64,000 nucleotides of DNA from Auanema rhodensis (taxonomy: Eukaryota > Nematoda > Chromadorea > Rhabditida > Rhabditidae), in assembly GCA_964057225.1 (NCBI GenBank), contig OZ059894.1:16770476-16834475 (forward strand). The letters run 5' to 3'. Position numbers and translations under genes: made by a program. This document shows, piece after piece, positions 38,312 through 51,700 of the stretch (position 1 is its first letter; every line of letters begins with the position of its first letter). Under the pieces are notes generated by a model that did not search any database, was not told where the DNA came from, and saw nothing but the letters and a program-made list of their open reading frames with translations.

Positions 38312-39536
38312 ATGATTTCTTTTATGCGTATATGTGTATCTATACTTGTGTCTGTATTTACGGAAATATCGAACTCAATAAACTTTACATTCGCAATTAA
38401 TGTGTATAATTCATAAAGAAAAACAGAAGCACCTTTTCTTATCAGTCTTTTTTTCTCAAAACGGAAGAACAATTTTGTATGACGTAATGTTACAGAGATT
38501 ATAATTATTATTTACATATAAAAACATTATCATAATGATCGAAACCATATGAATTATAATAGTTTAATAACATTTCATATGAAGTAAGCGTTGATTTCAT
38601 AAAATTTGTGCTTTTTTAATCTCATAATAATATTATCTTTGAATCAGATTAATAACTGAAAATATTTGTTATATCAAGTTTTAAGTTGGGAAAGATTATG
38701 TATAAACTGATATGATTATTTTTTATTAAGATTACTAGTTAGTTGTAGATCAAATCAAAAAACAGATTATTTTTGTTTATTAATTGTTTTTCTTAAATTA
38801 TTAGAAAACAGCATTTATTTATGAAGATAACAAAATTTTTCAGATACAACAAATGATGCAAACTTCCATAAACTAATATTGATATATAATTATATGATAA
38901 CACTGAAATGAACATTGAATATATGAATTAACAGTATTTTTTATGTTCACGTTTTCTTGAGAAAAATCATAAAAAAAAACCTCATTTATAAATTTGAAAA
39001 AAAACAATCGGTTGGTCATAATATTGCATCAGATCTTTTTAAGAATTCAACATTTTTCTGTATGGCGCCAATAGGTTTACTCAGTTTCAACTTGTTTAGC
39101 TGGAATTTATGATCTTGTTTTTATTACAAAAAATAAGAAACTTTTTAAAATACGATGGATAGTAGAGATTGATATATAAAAATTTTCTAAGAGTACTATA
39201 TATTAGTATTATGTTATGAAATGTTTATATTTACTACTATTTGATCATTGACTTCGTAAATGGGTGCAAATCTAAAAAAAACATTAAGTTGATAAAGCAG
39301 GACAATGTCTATAGCCTACAGTACATAATTATAACGTTAGCTATTGAAATTCTAGTCTATGTGTGAGCTGATAATTTGACGTCGTTATGTTTTTTTTCCT
39401 AATCTAATATTGTATACAAATAGATGCCTTCCTATTCATATGTTTGTTTAATGTAATATTCTTATCATACTAAGCTTATTTACCTACTTAGGTTTTTTTA
39501 AAGTGTCGGTTCTCATTTCCAAGCTCATTCGGTGCT
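38312..39536. other. 1.2 kb spacer between CAP genes 1 and 2
   Basis: AT-rich DNA without recognisable exons. AATAAA at 38377-38382 is a likely poly(A) signal for the first CAP gene. A weak TATA-like TTTTTAAA at 39495-39502 lies about 42 bp before the ATG of the second. Confidence 0.5.
38377..38382 (+). terminator. AATAAA poly(A) signal for CAP gene 1
   Basis: Hexamer about 65 bp after the stop, in AT-rich DNA. Confidence 0.6.
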
Positions 39537-39695
39537 ATGATGAGTCCGCGGCTGCTGCTGGCTATTTCGATAATAGGTATGATTTAGCTTTTGAATTATA
39601 CGTTTTTTTCTTGAATTTCGAGAAAAAAAACCTTTTTTTCAGTCCTTCTTTTCCTATTACTGTTAATTATATATTTTTATATATAATAAATTGTG

Positions 39696-39726
<31 letters not shown>

Positions 39727-42700
39727 TATATATATATATATTATTTAATTAAATTAATATATAATATTAAATTTTATGTATTATTTTTGTTTAAAATTAA
39801 AACTCTTAATATTTAGCTGTCATCAGCGCTGATATAACCGGATCTGGTTCTGCACAGGATTTCTTAAATTGTAAGTCCTCCTAGTATAACTTTCTGTATT
39901 TCTTAAAATTCATGTTATAGATTTGCAATCTGCAAATAATGTGCAAGGTTATGCTTTACCAGATGGCGCTCTCATTCAGCCACAATTGTTACATAAGCTT
40001 CCCCCTGGATTCTCCGTCAGCTCTCGCCCTGTCGTAACTAAGATTCCGGGTGTCATGATGAGTATGACTAGCAACGCCGGTTATGGTCCTATAAATAACA
40101 ACCAGATATCTAATGTAATATCTGGAATGCAATTGGACAATGGAGAAGTACCTTGCGAAAAAACTTTGTTCGCACTCAGAGAAGTAACAGGACTTGGAAT
40201 GGCACAACTTGCTGCTGCCACAAACCAGATTTTGGGTCAGCTTGCACTAGCTATCGGAAGTATAACTGGTCACACCAACAGTTTACCTCCTAGCACTACT
40301 GGGGATATCTCAGATTATGACCTGTCATTTTACTTAATGACTGGTACTTTACCAGGAAAACTCTATTCACCTGAATACACGTTGAATAATATCCTGATAA
40401 CTTCTGATTCATCTCCTTTCTGGAACCCCGTTGATGGATGGAACACCGAGCCTACTGATGAAACTCCTGATCATATTGATCTGGAAAACACATTCAGCTA
40501 TTTCAATATTCCAAACTTCATACCTCACCAAATCGGATATCCTACATTGACACCAGTAGACTTAGGATACGAACCAACTAATCCCTCAACCAACCCTGGT
40601 AGTCCAGTGGTTTTCAAAATTACCATTCCAGATTATCTAGCACCATTCTTCCCAAATGGCCAGATTCCTCCTCAGTTCCCTGTTTTCATGCAGACTCTGA
40701 TTATAACCGTTCAGAAACATCACATATCACCAGAAACTATGCAGATTCCACCCGCTCTTATGATGTTTTTCCCGGGCAGAAATGTTCCTTTCGAAGTTAT
40801 ACAATTTGTATATCAAACGTTGGTCGAGCACACCTTGTATATTCGCTATATTCCTCTTGAGCTGGCTCAATATTTCCCTAACGGTCAATTCCCACAAACG
40901 TTCATCGATTTCATTTTGAAATTGAGCACTGGTGTCTCTATCCCACCTGAGGATGTTGTCCCAACCTTGGTTATTTTCTTCCCAAGCGGAACAGTCCCAG
41001 AGCCAGTGGTGAACTTTGTCATAAACTTTATTTTCACTCACTCTTTACCGGAAACTGACGAGGAACAGGAAAACCTTCCAACAGATTCGTATCCAGAAAC
41101 AATGTCTCCAGAAGAGATCTCAGTTCCTGAAGAATTGGCACCTTACTTCCCAGAAGAAGAAATTCCCGAAGAATTTATCGACTTCCTCAAGGATTTGGCA
41201 CCCTATCTTGAACAACAAGGAAGCATGCCAATAACATTCCAAATTCCTGAAAAATTAATGATTTTCTTCCCAACTGGTGAAATACCATTACCAATTTTAA
41301 ATTTCATACAAAACTTCATCATTACATGGCATAAGCCAACAGACACACCACAGCCCATTGATGACTCCCCACTTCTGAAACCAACAGATGAAGAACCAGA
41401 TGAGGAAACTGATGACGATCTCAGCGTAGAAAACGATGAAGAATTCCCAACTGATTCATACCCAGAAGGCACAAGTCCTGAAGAGATCACCGTACCTGAA
41501 GAGCTCGCCCCATACTTCCCACAAGGACAGATTCCACAGCTTTTCATCGACCTCTTGAAGGATCTTACCTTCACTCTTGATTCACCTGACACCAACAGAT
41601 ATACCGTCACTTTGCCGATTGAGTTCACATTCCTCTTCCCAGATGGCCAAATCCCAGAACCAGTTCAGAAGTTTATCGTGAACTTCATTCTCACTTGGCA
41701 TCACCCAACCCACAAGCCAACAAGTCCCATGGATCCAACTGGAGAAGAGCCAGAGTATGGAGAACCAACATACGAAGACCCAACAGGAGAAGAGCCAGTG
41801 TATGGAGAACCAACAAACGAATACCCAACTGGAGAAGAGCCAGTGTATGGAGAACCAACAAACGAATACCCAACTGGAGAAGAACCTGTATATGGAGAAC
41901 CAGACGAGGAAACTGATGACGATCTCAGCGTAGAAAACGATGAAGAATTCCCAACTGATTCATACCCAGAAGGCACAAGCCCTGAAGAGATCACCGTACC
42001 TGAAGAGCTCGCTCCATACTTCCCACAAGGTGAGGTTCCAGAAGAATTTGTCGACATGTTAAAGGAACTTACTTTCACCCTTGATTCACCTGGCACCAAC
42101 AGATTCACCATCCCACTGCCTATGGAGTTCACATTCCTCTTCCCTAATGGTCAAATCCCAGAACCAGTTCAGAAGTTTATCATGAACTTCATTCTCACTT
42201 GGCATCACCCAACACACAAGCCAACAGGCCCCGTTGGTGATCACCCAACCCACAAGCCAGTAGGCCCCGTTGCTGATCACCCATTAGAATTCATTCCTGA
42301 TGAGTATTCACCTGAGGATATCTCAGAATATGAAGCCACATACGAGGACCCAACAGGTGAAGAGCCAGTGTATGGAGAACCAACAAACGAATACCCAACA
42401 GGACAACCACTAGAGGATATAGAACCAAAATACGATTTCCCAACAGGAGAAGAGCCAGTGTATGGAGAACCAACAAACGAATACCCAACTGGAGAAGAAC
42501 CTGTGTATGGAGAACCAGACGAGGAAACTGATGACGATCTCAGCGTAGAAAACGATGAAGAATTCCCAACAGATTCATACCCAGAAGGCACAAGTCCTGA
42601 AGAGATCACCGTACCTGAAGAGCTCGCCCCATACTTCCCACAAGGACAGATTCCACAGCTTTTCATCGACCTCTTGAAGGATCTTACCTTCACTCTTGAT

Positions 42701-45700
42701 TCACCTGACACCAACAGATATACCGTCACTTTGCCGATTGAGTTCACATTCCTCTTCCCAGATGGCCAAATCCCAGAACCAGTTCAGAACTTTATCGTGA
42801 ACTTCATTCTCACTTGGCATCACCCAACACACAAGCCAACAAGTCCCATGGACCCAACTGGAGAAGAGCCAGAGTATGGAGAACCCACATACGAAGACCC
42901 AACAGGAGAAGAGCCAGTGTATGGAGAACCCACATATGAAGACCCAACAGGAGAAGAGCCAGTGTATGGAGAACCAACAAACGAATACCCAACTGGAGAA
43001 GAACCTGTATATGGAGAACCAGACGAGGAAACTGATGACGATCTCAGCGTAGAAAACGATGAAGAATTCCCAACTGATTCATACCCAGAAGGCACAAGTC
43101 CTGAAGAAATCACCGTACCTGAAGAGCTCGCCCCATACTTCCCACAAGGACAGATTCCACAGCTTTTCATCGACCTCTTGAAGGATCTTACCTTCACTCT
43201 TGATTCACCTGACACCAACAGATATACCGTCACTTTGCCGATTGAGTTCACATTCCTCTTCCCTGATGGTCAAATCCCAGAACCAGTTCAGAAGTTTATC
43301 GTGAACTTCATTCTCACTTGGCATCACCCAACCCACAAGCCAACAGGACCCGTTGCTGATCACCCATTAGAATTCATTCCTGATGAGTATTCACCTGAGG
43401 ATATCTCAGAATATGAAGCCACATACGAGGACCCAACAGGAGAAGAGCCAGTGTATGGAGAACCAACAAACGAATACCCAACTGGAGAAGAGCCAGTGTA
43501 TGGAGAACCAACAAACGAATACCCAACTGGAGAAGAACCTGTATATGGAGAACCAGACGAGGAAACTGATGACGATCTCAGCGTAGAAAACGATGAAGAA
43601 TTCCCAACTGATTCATACCCAGAAGGCACAAGTCCTGAAGAGATCACCGTACCTGAAGAGCTCGCCCCATACTTCCCACAAGGACAAATTCCACAGCTTT
43701 TCATCGACCTCTTGAAGGATCTTACCTTCACTCTTGATTCACCTGACACCAACAGATATACCGTCACTTTGCCGATTGAGTTCACATTCCTCTTCCCAGA
43801 TGGCCAAATCCCAGAACCAGTTCAAAACTTTATCGTGAACTTCATTCTCACTTGGCATCACCCAACACACAAGCCAACAAGTCCCATGGAGCCAACTGGA
43901 GAACAGCCAGAGTATGGAGAACCCACATACGAAGACCCAACAGGAGAAGAGCCAGTGTATGGAGAACCAACAAACGAATACCCAACTGGAGAAGAACCTG
44001 TGTATGGAGAACCAGACGAGGAAACTGATGACGATCTCAGCGTAGAAAACGATGAAGAATTCCCAACTGATTCATACCCAGAAGGCACAAGTCCTGAAGA
44101 GATCACCGTACCTGAAGAGCTCGCCCCATACTTCCCACAAGGACAAATTCCACAGCTTTTCATCGACCTCTTGAAGGATCTTACCTTCACTCTTGATTCA
44201 CCTGACACCAACAGATATACCGTCACTTTGCCGATTGAGTTCACATTCCTCTTCCCAGATGGCCAAATCCCAGAACCAGTTCAAAACTTTATCGTGAACT
44301 TCATTCTCACTTGGCATCACCCAACACACAAGCCAACAAGTCCCATGGAGCCAACTGGAGAACAGCCAGAGTATGGAGAACCCACATACGAAGACCCAAC
44401 AGGAGAAGAGCCAGTGTATGGAGAACCAACAAACGAATACCCAACTGGAGAAGAACCTGTATATGGAGAACCAGACGAGGAAACTGATGACGATCTCAGC
44501 GTAGAAAACGATGAAGAATTCCCAACTGATTCATACCCAGAAGGCACAAGCCCTGAAGAAATCACCGTACCTGAAGAACTTGGAGAATCGTTCCCAGAAG
44601 GTGAGGTTCCAGAAGAATTTGTCGACATGTTAAAGGAACTTACTTTCACCCTTGATTCACCTGGCACCAACAGATTCACCATCCCACTGCCTATGGAGTT
44701 CACATTCCTCTTCCCTAATGGTCAAATCCCAGAACCAGTTCAGAAGTTTATCATGAACTTCATTCTCACTTGGCATCACCCAACACACAAGCCAACAGGC
44801 CCCGTTGGTGATCACCCAACCCACAAGCCAGTAGGCCCCGTTGCTGATCACCCATTAGAATTCATTCCTGATGAGTATTCACCTGAGGATATCTCAGAAT
44901 ATGAAGCCACATACGAGGACCCAACAGGAGAAGAGCCAGTGTATGGAGAACCAACAAACGAATACCCAACAGGAGAAGAGCCAGTGTATGGAGAACCAAC
45001 AAACGAATACCCAACTGGAGAAGAGCCAGTATATGGAGAACCAGAAGAGGAAACTGATGACGATCTCAGCGTAGAAAACGATGAAGAATTCCCAACTGAT
45101 TCATACCCAGAAGGCACAAGCCCTGAAGAAATCACCGTACCTGAAGAACTTGGAGAATCGTTCCCAGAAGGTGAGGTTCCAGAAGAATTCGTCGACATGT
45201 TAAAGGAACTTACTTTCACCCTTGATTCACCTGGCACTAACAGATTCACCATCCCATTGCCTATGGAGTTCACATTCCTCTTCCCTAACGGTCAAATCCC
45301 AGAACCAGTTCAGAAGTTTATTATGAACTTCATTCTCACTTGGCATCACCCAACCCATAAGCCAACAAGTCCCATGGACCCAACTGGAGAACAGCCAGAG
45401 TATGGAGAACCAACATACGAAGACCCAACAGGAGAAGAGCCAGTGTATGGAGAACCAACAAACGAATACCCAACTGGAGAAGAGCCAGTGTATGGAGAAC
45501 CAACAAACGAATACCCAACTGGAGAAGAACCTGTATATGGAGAACCAGAAGAGGAAACTGATGACGATCTCAGTGTAGAAAACGATGAAGAATTCCCAAC
45601 TGATTCATACCCAGAAGGCACAAGCCCTGAAGAAATCACCGTACCTGAAGAACTTGGAGAATCGTTCCCAGAAGGTGAGGTTCCAGAAGAGTTCGTCGAC

Positions 45701-48700
45701 ATGTTAAAGGAACTTACTTTCACCCTTGATTCACCTGGCACCAACAGATTCACCATCCCATTGCCTATGGAGTTCACATTCCTCTTCCCTAATGGTCAAA
45801 TCCCAGAACCAGTTCAGAAGTTTATCATGAACTTCATTCTCACTTGGCATCACCCAACCCACAAGCCAACAAGTCCCGTGGACCCAACTGGAGAACAGCC
45901 AGAGTATGGAGAACCCACATACGAAGACCCAACAGGAGAAGAGCCAGTGTATGGAGAACCAACAAACGAATACCCAACTGGAGAAGAACCTGTATATGGA
46001 GAACCAGACGAGGAAACTGATGACGATCTCAGTGTAGAAAACGATGAAGAATTCCCAACTGATTCATACCCAGAAGGCACAAGCCCTGAAGAAATCACCG
46101 TACCTGAAGAACTTGGAGAATCGTTCCCAGAAGGTGAGGTTCCAGAAGAGTTCGTCGACATGTTAAAGGAACTTACTTTCACCCTTGATTCACCTGGCAC
46201 CAACAGATTCACCATCCCATTGCCTATGGAGTTCACATTCCTCTTCCCTAATGGTCAAATCCCAGAACCAGTTCAGAAGTTTATCATGAACTTCATTCTC
46301 ACTTGGCATCACCCAACCCACAAGCCAACAAGTCCCGTGGACCCAACTGGAGAACAGCCAGAGTATGGAGAACCCACATACGAAGACCCAACAGGACAAG
46401 AACTAGAGGATATAGAACCAAAATTCGATTTCCCAACTGGAGAAGAACCTGTATATGGAGAACCAGACGAGGAAACTGATGACGATCTCAGTGTAGAAAA
46501 CGATGAAGAATTCCCAACTGATTCATACCCAGAAGGCACAAGCCCTGAAGAGATCACCGTACCTGAAGAACTTGGAGAATCGTTCCCAGAAGGTGAGGTT
46601 CCAGAAGAATTCGTCGACATGTTAAAGGAACTTACTTTCACCCTTGATTCACCTGACACCAACAGATTCACCATCCCATTGCCTATGGAGTTCACATTCC
46701 TCTTCCCTAATGGTCAAATCCCAGAACCAGTTCAGAAGTTTATCATGAACTTCATTCTCACTTGGCATCACCCAACCCACAAGCCAACAAGTCCCGTGGA
46801 CCCAACTGGAGAACAGCCAGAGTATGGAGAACCAAACGAGGAGACTGATGACGATCTAAGCGTAGAAAACGATGATGAGGAAGAATTACCAAAAGATTCT
46901 TATCCTCTCAGTGTTACTCCAGACGAGATTACTGTTCCCGAAGAACTTGGAGAATCGTTCCCAGAAGGTGAGGTTCCAGAAGAATTCGTCGACATGTTAA
47001 AGGAACTTACTTTCACCCTTGATTCACCTGACACCAACAGATTCACCATCCCATTGCCTATGGAGTTCACATTCCTCTTCCCTGGTGGTCAAATCCCAGA
47101 ACCAGTTCAGAAGTTTATCATGAACTTCATTCTCACTTGGCATCACCCAGAACAATCGTCTCATCCATCCAAGGAACCTGAGCAAAACAGTCCATTCTCC
47201 CCTAACATGTACCCCGAAGATATGAGTCCTGAAGAAATTACTGTTCCTGAAGAACTCACTCCTTACTTCCCACAAGGAGAAGTTCCAGATCAATTCATCA
47301 TCATGTTGCAGAAGCTCACATTCACTCTTGATTCGCCCACAACAGATCGTTTGAAGTTCCCATTCCCAATGGAATTCACAGTTCTCTTCCCCGGAGGAAA
47401 AATTCCGTTGCCAGTTCAACAGTTCATCACAAACTTTGTTCTTACTTGGCATAAACCACATGAACCTTCTCATCCAGTTGATGAACCCGAAGAGGAATCG
47501 GATGACGATCTCAGTGTTATAAACCCTGATGAGGAAAATCCATTCCCTACTGACTCTTACCCTATCGGAATGACTCCTGATGAGATCACAGTACCTGAAG
47601 AGCTCGCCCCATACTTCCCACAAGGACAAGTCCCAATTCAATTTATCATCATGTTGCAGAAGCTCACATTTACTCTTGATTCACCTACAACGGATCGGTT
47701 AAACTTCCCATTCCCAATAGAATTCAAGGTTCTCTTCCCCGCAGGAAAAATTCCAAAGCCAATTCAACAGTTCATCATCAACTTTGTTCTCACTTGGCAC
47801 AAACCTACAACGACATCTCCAGTTTCTGATAAGCCTGGAACTTTATATCCATCGACTATGACTCCTGATCAAATAACAGTGCCAATAATGTTTGGACAGT
47901 TCTTCCCAGGTGGTCAGATTCCAGTACAGTTCATCATAAGCGTGAAGAAATTAGCTCAAACGATTGATAGCCCATATACTGATCGTTTCAGCTACCCATT
48001 CCCATTCGAATTCACATCAATGTTCCCAGCTGGAAATATGCCTACTGAAATCAAACAGTTCCTTAAGATTTTCATTATGACTTGGCATAAGCCAGATAAT
48101 CAGTTCCCAACTGATTCTTATCCCACTAACATGTCACCAGATCAAATCACAGTCCCATCTGATCTTGCCAAGTACTTCCCAGAAGGCAAAATTCCACAGC
48201 AATTCATTGTCTACTTGCAACAACTGGCACCAACCCTTGATCAGCCATTCACCGATCGTTACAACATCCCATTCCCATTCCAATTCTCAGGATTGTTCCC
48301 TGGTGGTAAGGTACCAGACCAGGTTAAGAGCTTTATCTTAACTTTCATCATCACATGGCACAAGCCATTGCCATTAGTTCCATCTACCAACGATGAACCT
48401 ACCACTACTTCTGAGGATTTATCTGACATTAAGGTACCTGAAGAACTCGGACAGTACTTCATTGGTGGATCTATTCCAATTCAATTCATCATATTCTTGA
48501 AAACATTGACTAAGGAGATTTCCCCCGGACATATTCCACCTATTTCTATTCCTGTCGAAGTCGTTCAATTGTTCCCTAATAACAATATTCCTCCACAAGT
48601 AATCGAATTTATTCAAAACTTCTTGATGACCTGGTTGAATCCAACCAACCCTACTACCAATGTTGTGTCAATCTCCGTACCTCCTGAGTTGGGAATATAC

Positions 48701-51700
48701 TTCCCCGGAGGTACTGTGCCCATGGAATTTTTGGTTTTCCTTCAAGATATCGCACCATCAGGCGAACATCCAATTACTATTAACCCTGATGGCTCCTTCA
48801 CTATGCCACAAGAAATCTACAAATTCTGGCCTAGTGGACTTGTTCCACAACCTGTTTTGGTCTTCTTGCAAACTGTTATACAGCAATGGCAAACCCAGTC
48901 TCAAAACGACCCTCAATCACCAGATGCTATAAACATCCCTCCCGAGATAAGTCTTTATTTCCCAGGACGACAGATTCCTCAATCATTCTTAATTTTCCTT
49001 CAAAACTTAGCACCAGGTGGAAGCAATCCAGCTACAATGAACCCTGACGGTTCCTTCACACTGCCTCAGGAGGTATTCCAATTCTTCCCTGGAGGCCAAG
49101 TTCCACAACCTGTAATGGACTTCATCATGTCAATTCTGAAAAAATACGTCACCATGCAATCTGGTCCAGCACAGACAATCAGCATTCCAGGCAATCTTGG
49201 GTTATACTTCCCTGGAGGAGTAGTACCACCAACATTCATGACATTCATACAGACTATTGCCCAGAAAAAACTTTTGAAGACAAATCCTGATGGAAGCATT
49301 ATTCCTCCACCGGGAATCGAACAATTCTTCCCTTCAGGAATAGTTCCACCACCAGTTCTTGCTGTTTTTGAGCAACTTCTTTCAAATCAGCCACCAAAGA
49401 AAACCGATACTCCTGGCACTATGACCATTGAGTTCCCTCTTAGTTTAGGACAATTTTTCCCAGGTGGAGTGATTCCTGAAGATTTCAAGATCTTCATCTT
49501 ATCACTTGGACCAAGTGGATCTAATGAGCTCAAACCATCACCTGACGGATCATACGCAATCCCACAAGGAATTCTCACCTTCTTCCCAACTGGTGATATT
49601 CCAGCTCCAGTTATGCAATTTATTCAAACTTGTATATCCACCTTCAAGAACCCATCAAACACAAAAAACATGATCACTATTCAAATTCCCGCTTCTCTTG
49701 TTGCATATTTCCCAGGAAACGTTGTACCACAAGCTTTCGTCACATATCTTCAGAACTTATCCCCACAAGGATCAAATCCATTGATTATTAGACCAGACGG
49801 ATCTTGGTCATTACCTCCTGGGCTTAATGTTCTCTTCCCCGGATACATGGTACCACAACCTGTTATGGATTTCATCTCAAATCTTGTGATGCAATGGCAA
49901 ACAGGAAAACCAACACCAGATTCAGATATCATGAACTTTAAGGAATTCACCATTCCAGCGACTATTAACCACTATTTCCCTGAAGGAAAAGTTCCCCACA
50001 GCTTCATGATGTTCTTGCAAGGATTAGCACCAAACGGAAGCAACCCTGTAGAAATTCATCCAGATGGAACTATGACTATTCCGTCCCAGATTACATCATT
50101 CTTCCCAGGCGGAATATGTCCTCCTGAGGTTATAGAAGTTGTACAAAACTTTGTTCATTCATGGTATAAGAAACCAATACAGTCTTTTAACCCTGGACAG
50201 TTGCCGTTTTTTCCGTTAGGCGGAACTGAGAGTCCGCCGAACCAAGTATCTCCTCCAGCTGACGGTACCGAAATCCCCACCATTAACACTCCAGAAGAAC
50301 AACCAACTGATGATTCTGAAACTCTAGTGGAAGAGCCCGAAATACCTATTGACGGTTCCGAAACTCCAGTCGACGAAACAGAAGTACCAACTGATGATTC
50401 TGAGACTCTAATTGAAGAACCCGAAATACCTATTGACGGTTCCGAAACTCCAGTCGACGAAACAGAAGTACCAACTGATGATTCTGAGACTCTAATTGAA
50501 GAACCCGAAATACCTATTGACGGTTCCGAAACTCCAGTCGAAGGATCAGAAGAACCAATTGATGATTCTGAGACTCTAGTAGAAGAGCCTGAAATACCTA
50601 TTGATGGCACTGAGACTCCAGTCGAAGGATCTGAAGAAGATACTGAAGATTCTGAATATCCTGATGAAGAATACGAAGAACCTACTGAAGCTTCAGAAAC
50701 TCCAATAGATGAATCCGAAGAACCAACTGAAGATTCTGAAAACCCTGACGAGGAATACGAAGAACCAACTGATGATACCGAAACTCCAGAAGAAGAATCG
50801 GAAGAGTCAACTGGTAATGTAGAAACGCCAGGATTTGTAGCAGCAGATACAAACAGTCACACTGGTCCACAAATGCCAGGAAACGATGATGATTATAATT
50901 ATTATGAAGAGAACACCGGAACTGAGCCTTCAGACGAATCGCCTGGCGATGATGATGAAGAATCAGAGGAAAACACTGGAACATCGCCTGATGACGATGA
51001 TGAAGAGTACGAAGAAAACACTGGAACATCGCCTGATGACGATGATGAAGAGTACGAAGAAAACACCGGAGGATCGCCTGGCGATGATGATGAAGAATCA
51101 GAAGAAAACACTGGAACATCGCCTGATGACGATGATGAAGAGTACGAAGAAAACACTGGAACATCGCCTGATGACGACGATGAAGAGTACGAAGAAAACA
51201 CCGGAGGATCGCCTGATGACAATGATGAGGAATCGGAAAATAACACCGGAACATCGCCTAATGACGATGTTGAAGAATCTGAACAGAATACTGGAACATC
51301 ACCTAATAGTGATGATGGAGAGTACGAATATCCTGAAGGAGATCCTAGCTACCCATATGAGGATACCTATGAGGAATATGATCCAGAATATGATGAAGAG
51401 AACACCGGTGGCGGAAAACCAGGAGGAAACCCAGGTGGACAAGGTGGAAGCCCTGGTGGAAATGGAGGAAACCTAGGTGGAAATCCTAATGGAAACCCAG
51501 GTGGACAAGGTGGAAGCCCTGGTGGAAATGGAGGAGACCTAGGCGGAAAACCTAATGGAAACCAAGGTGGACCAATTAAAGGAAATCCTGCTGGAACTGG
51601 TAACGGACTAACACCGGGTAACGGTGGAAATGGAGGTGGACTTGGAACCGGAACAGCAGGAGGCAATCCGTCTGGCATGGGTACTGGCACAGCAGGCAAT

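Noticed and set aside
41203-47641. A dozen long antisense open frames rich in Ser, Gly and Val
   Set aside because: They recur at the same place in every repeat unit and mirror the sense repeats. The sense strand has one uninterrupted frame spliced to a signal peptide and a CAP domain.
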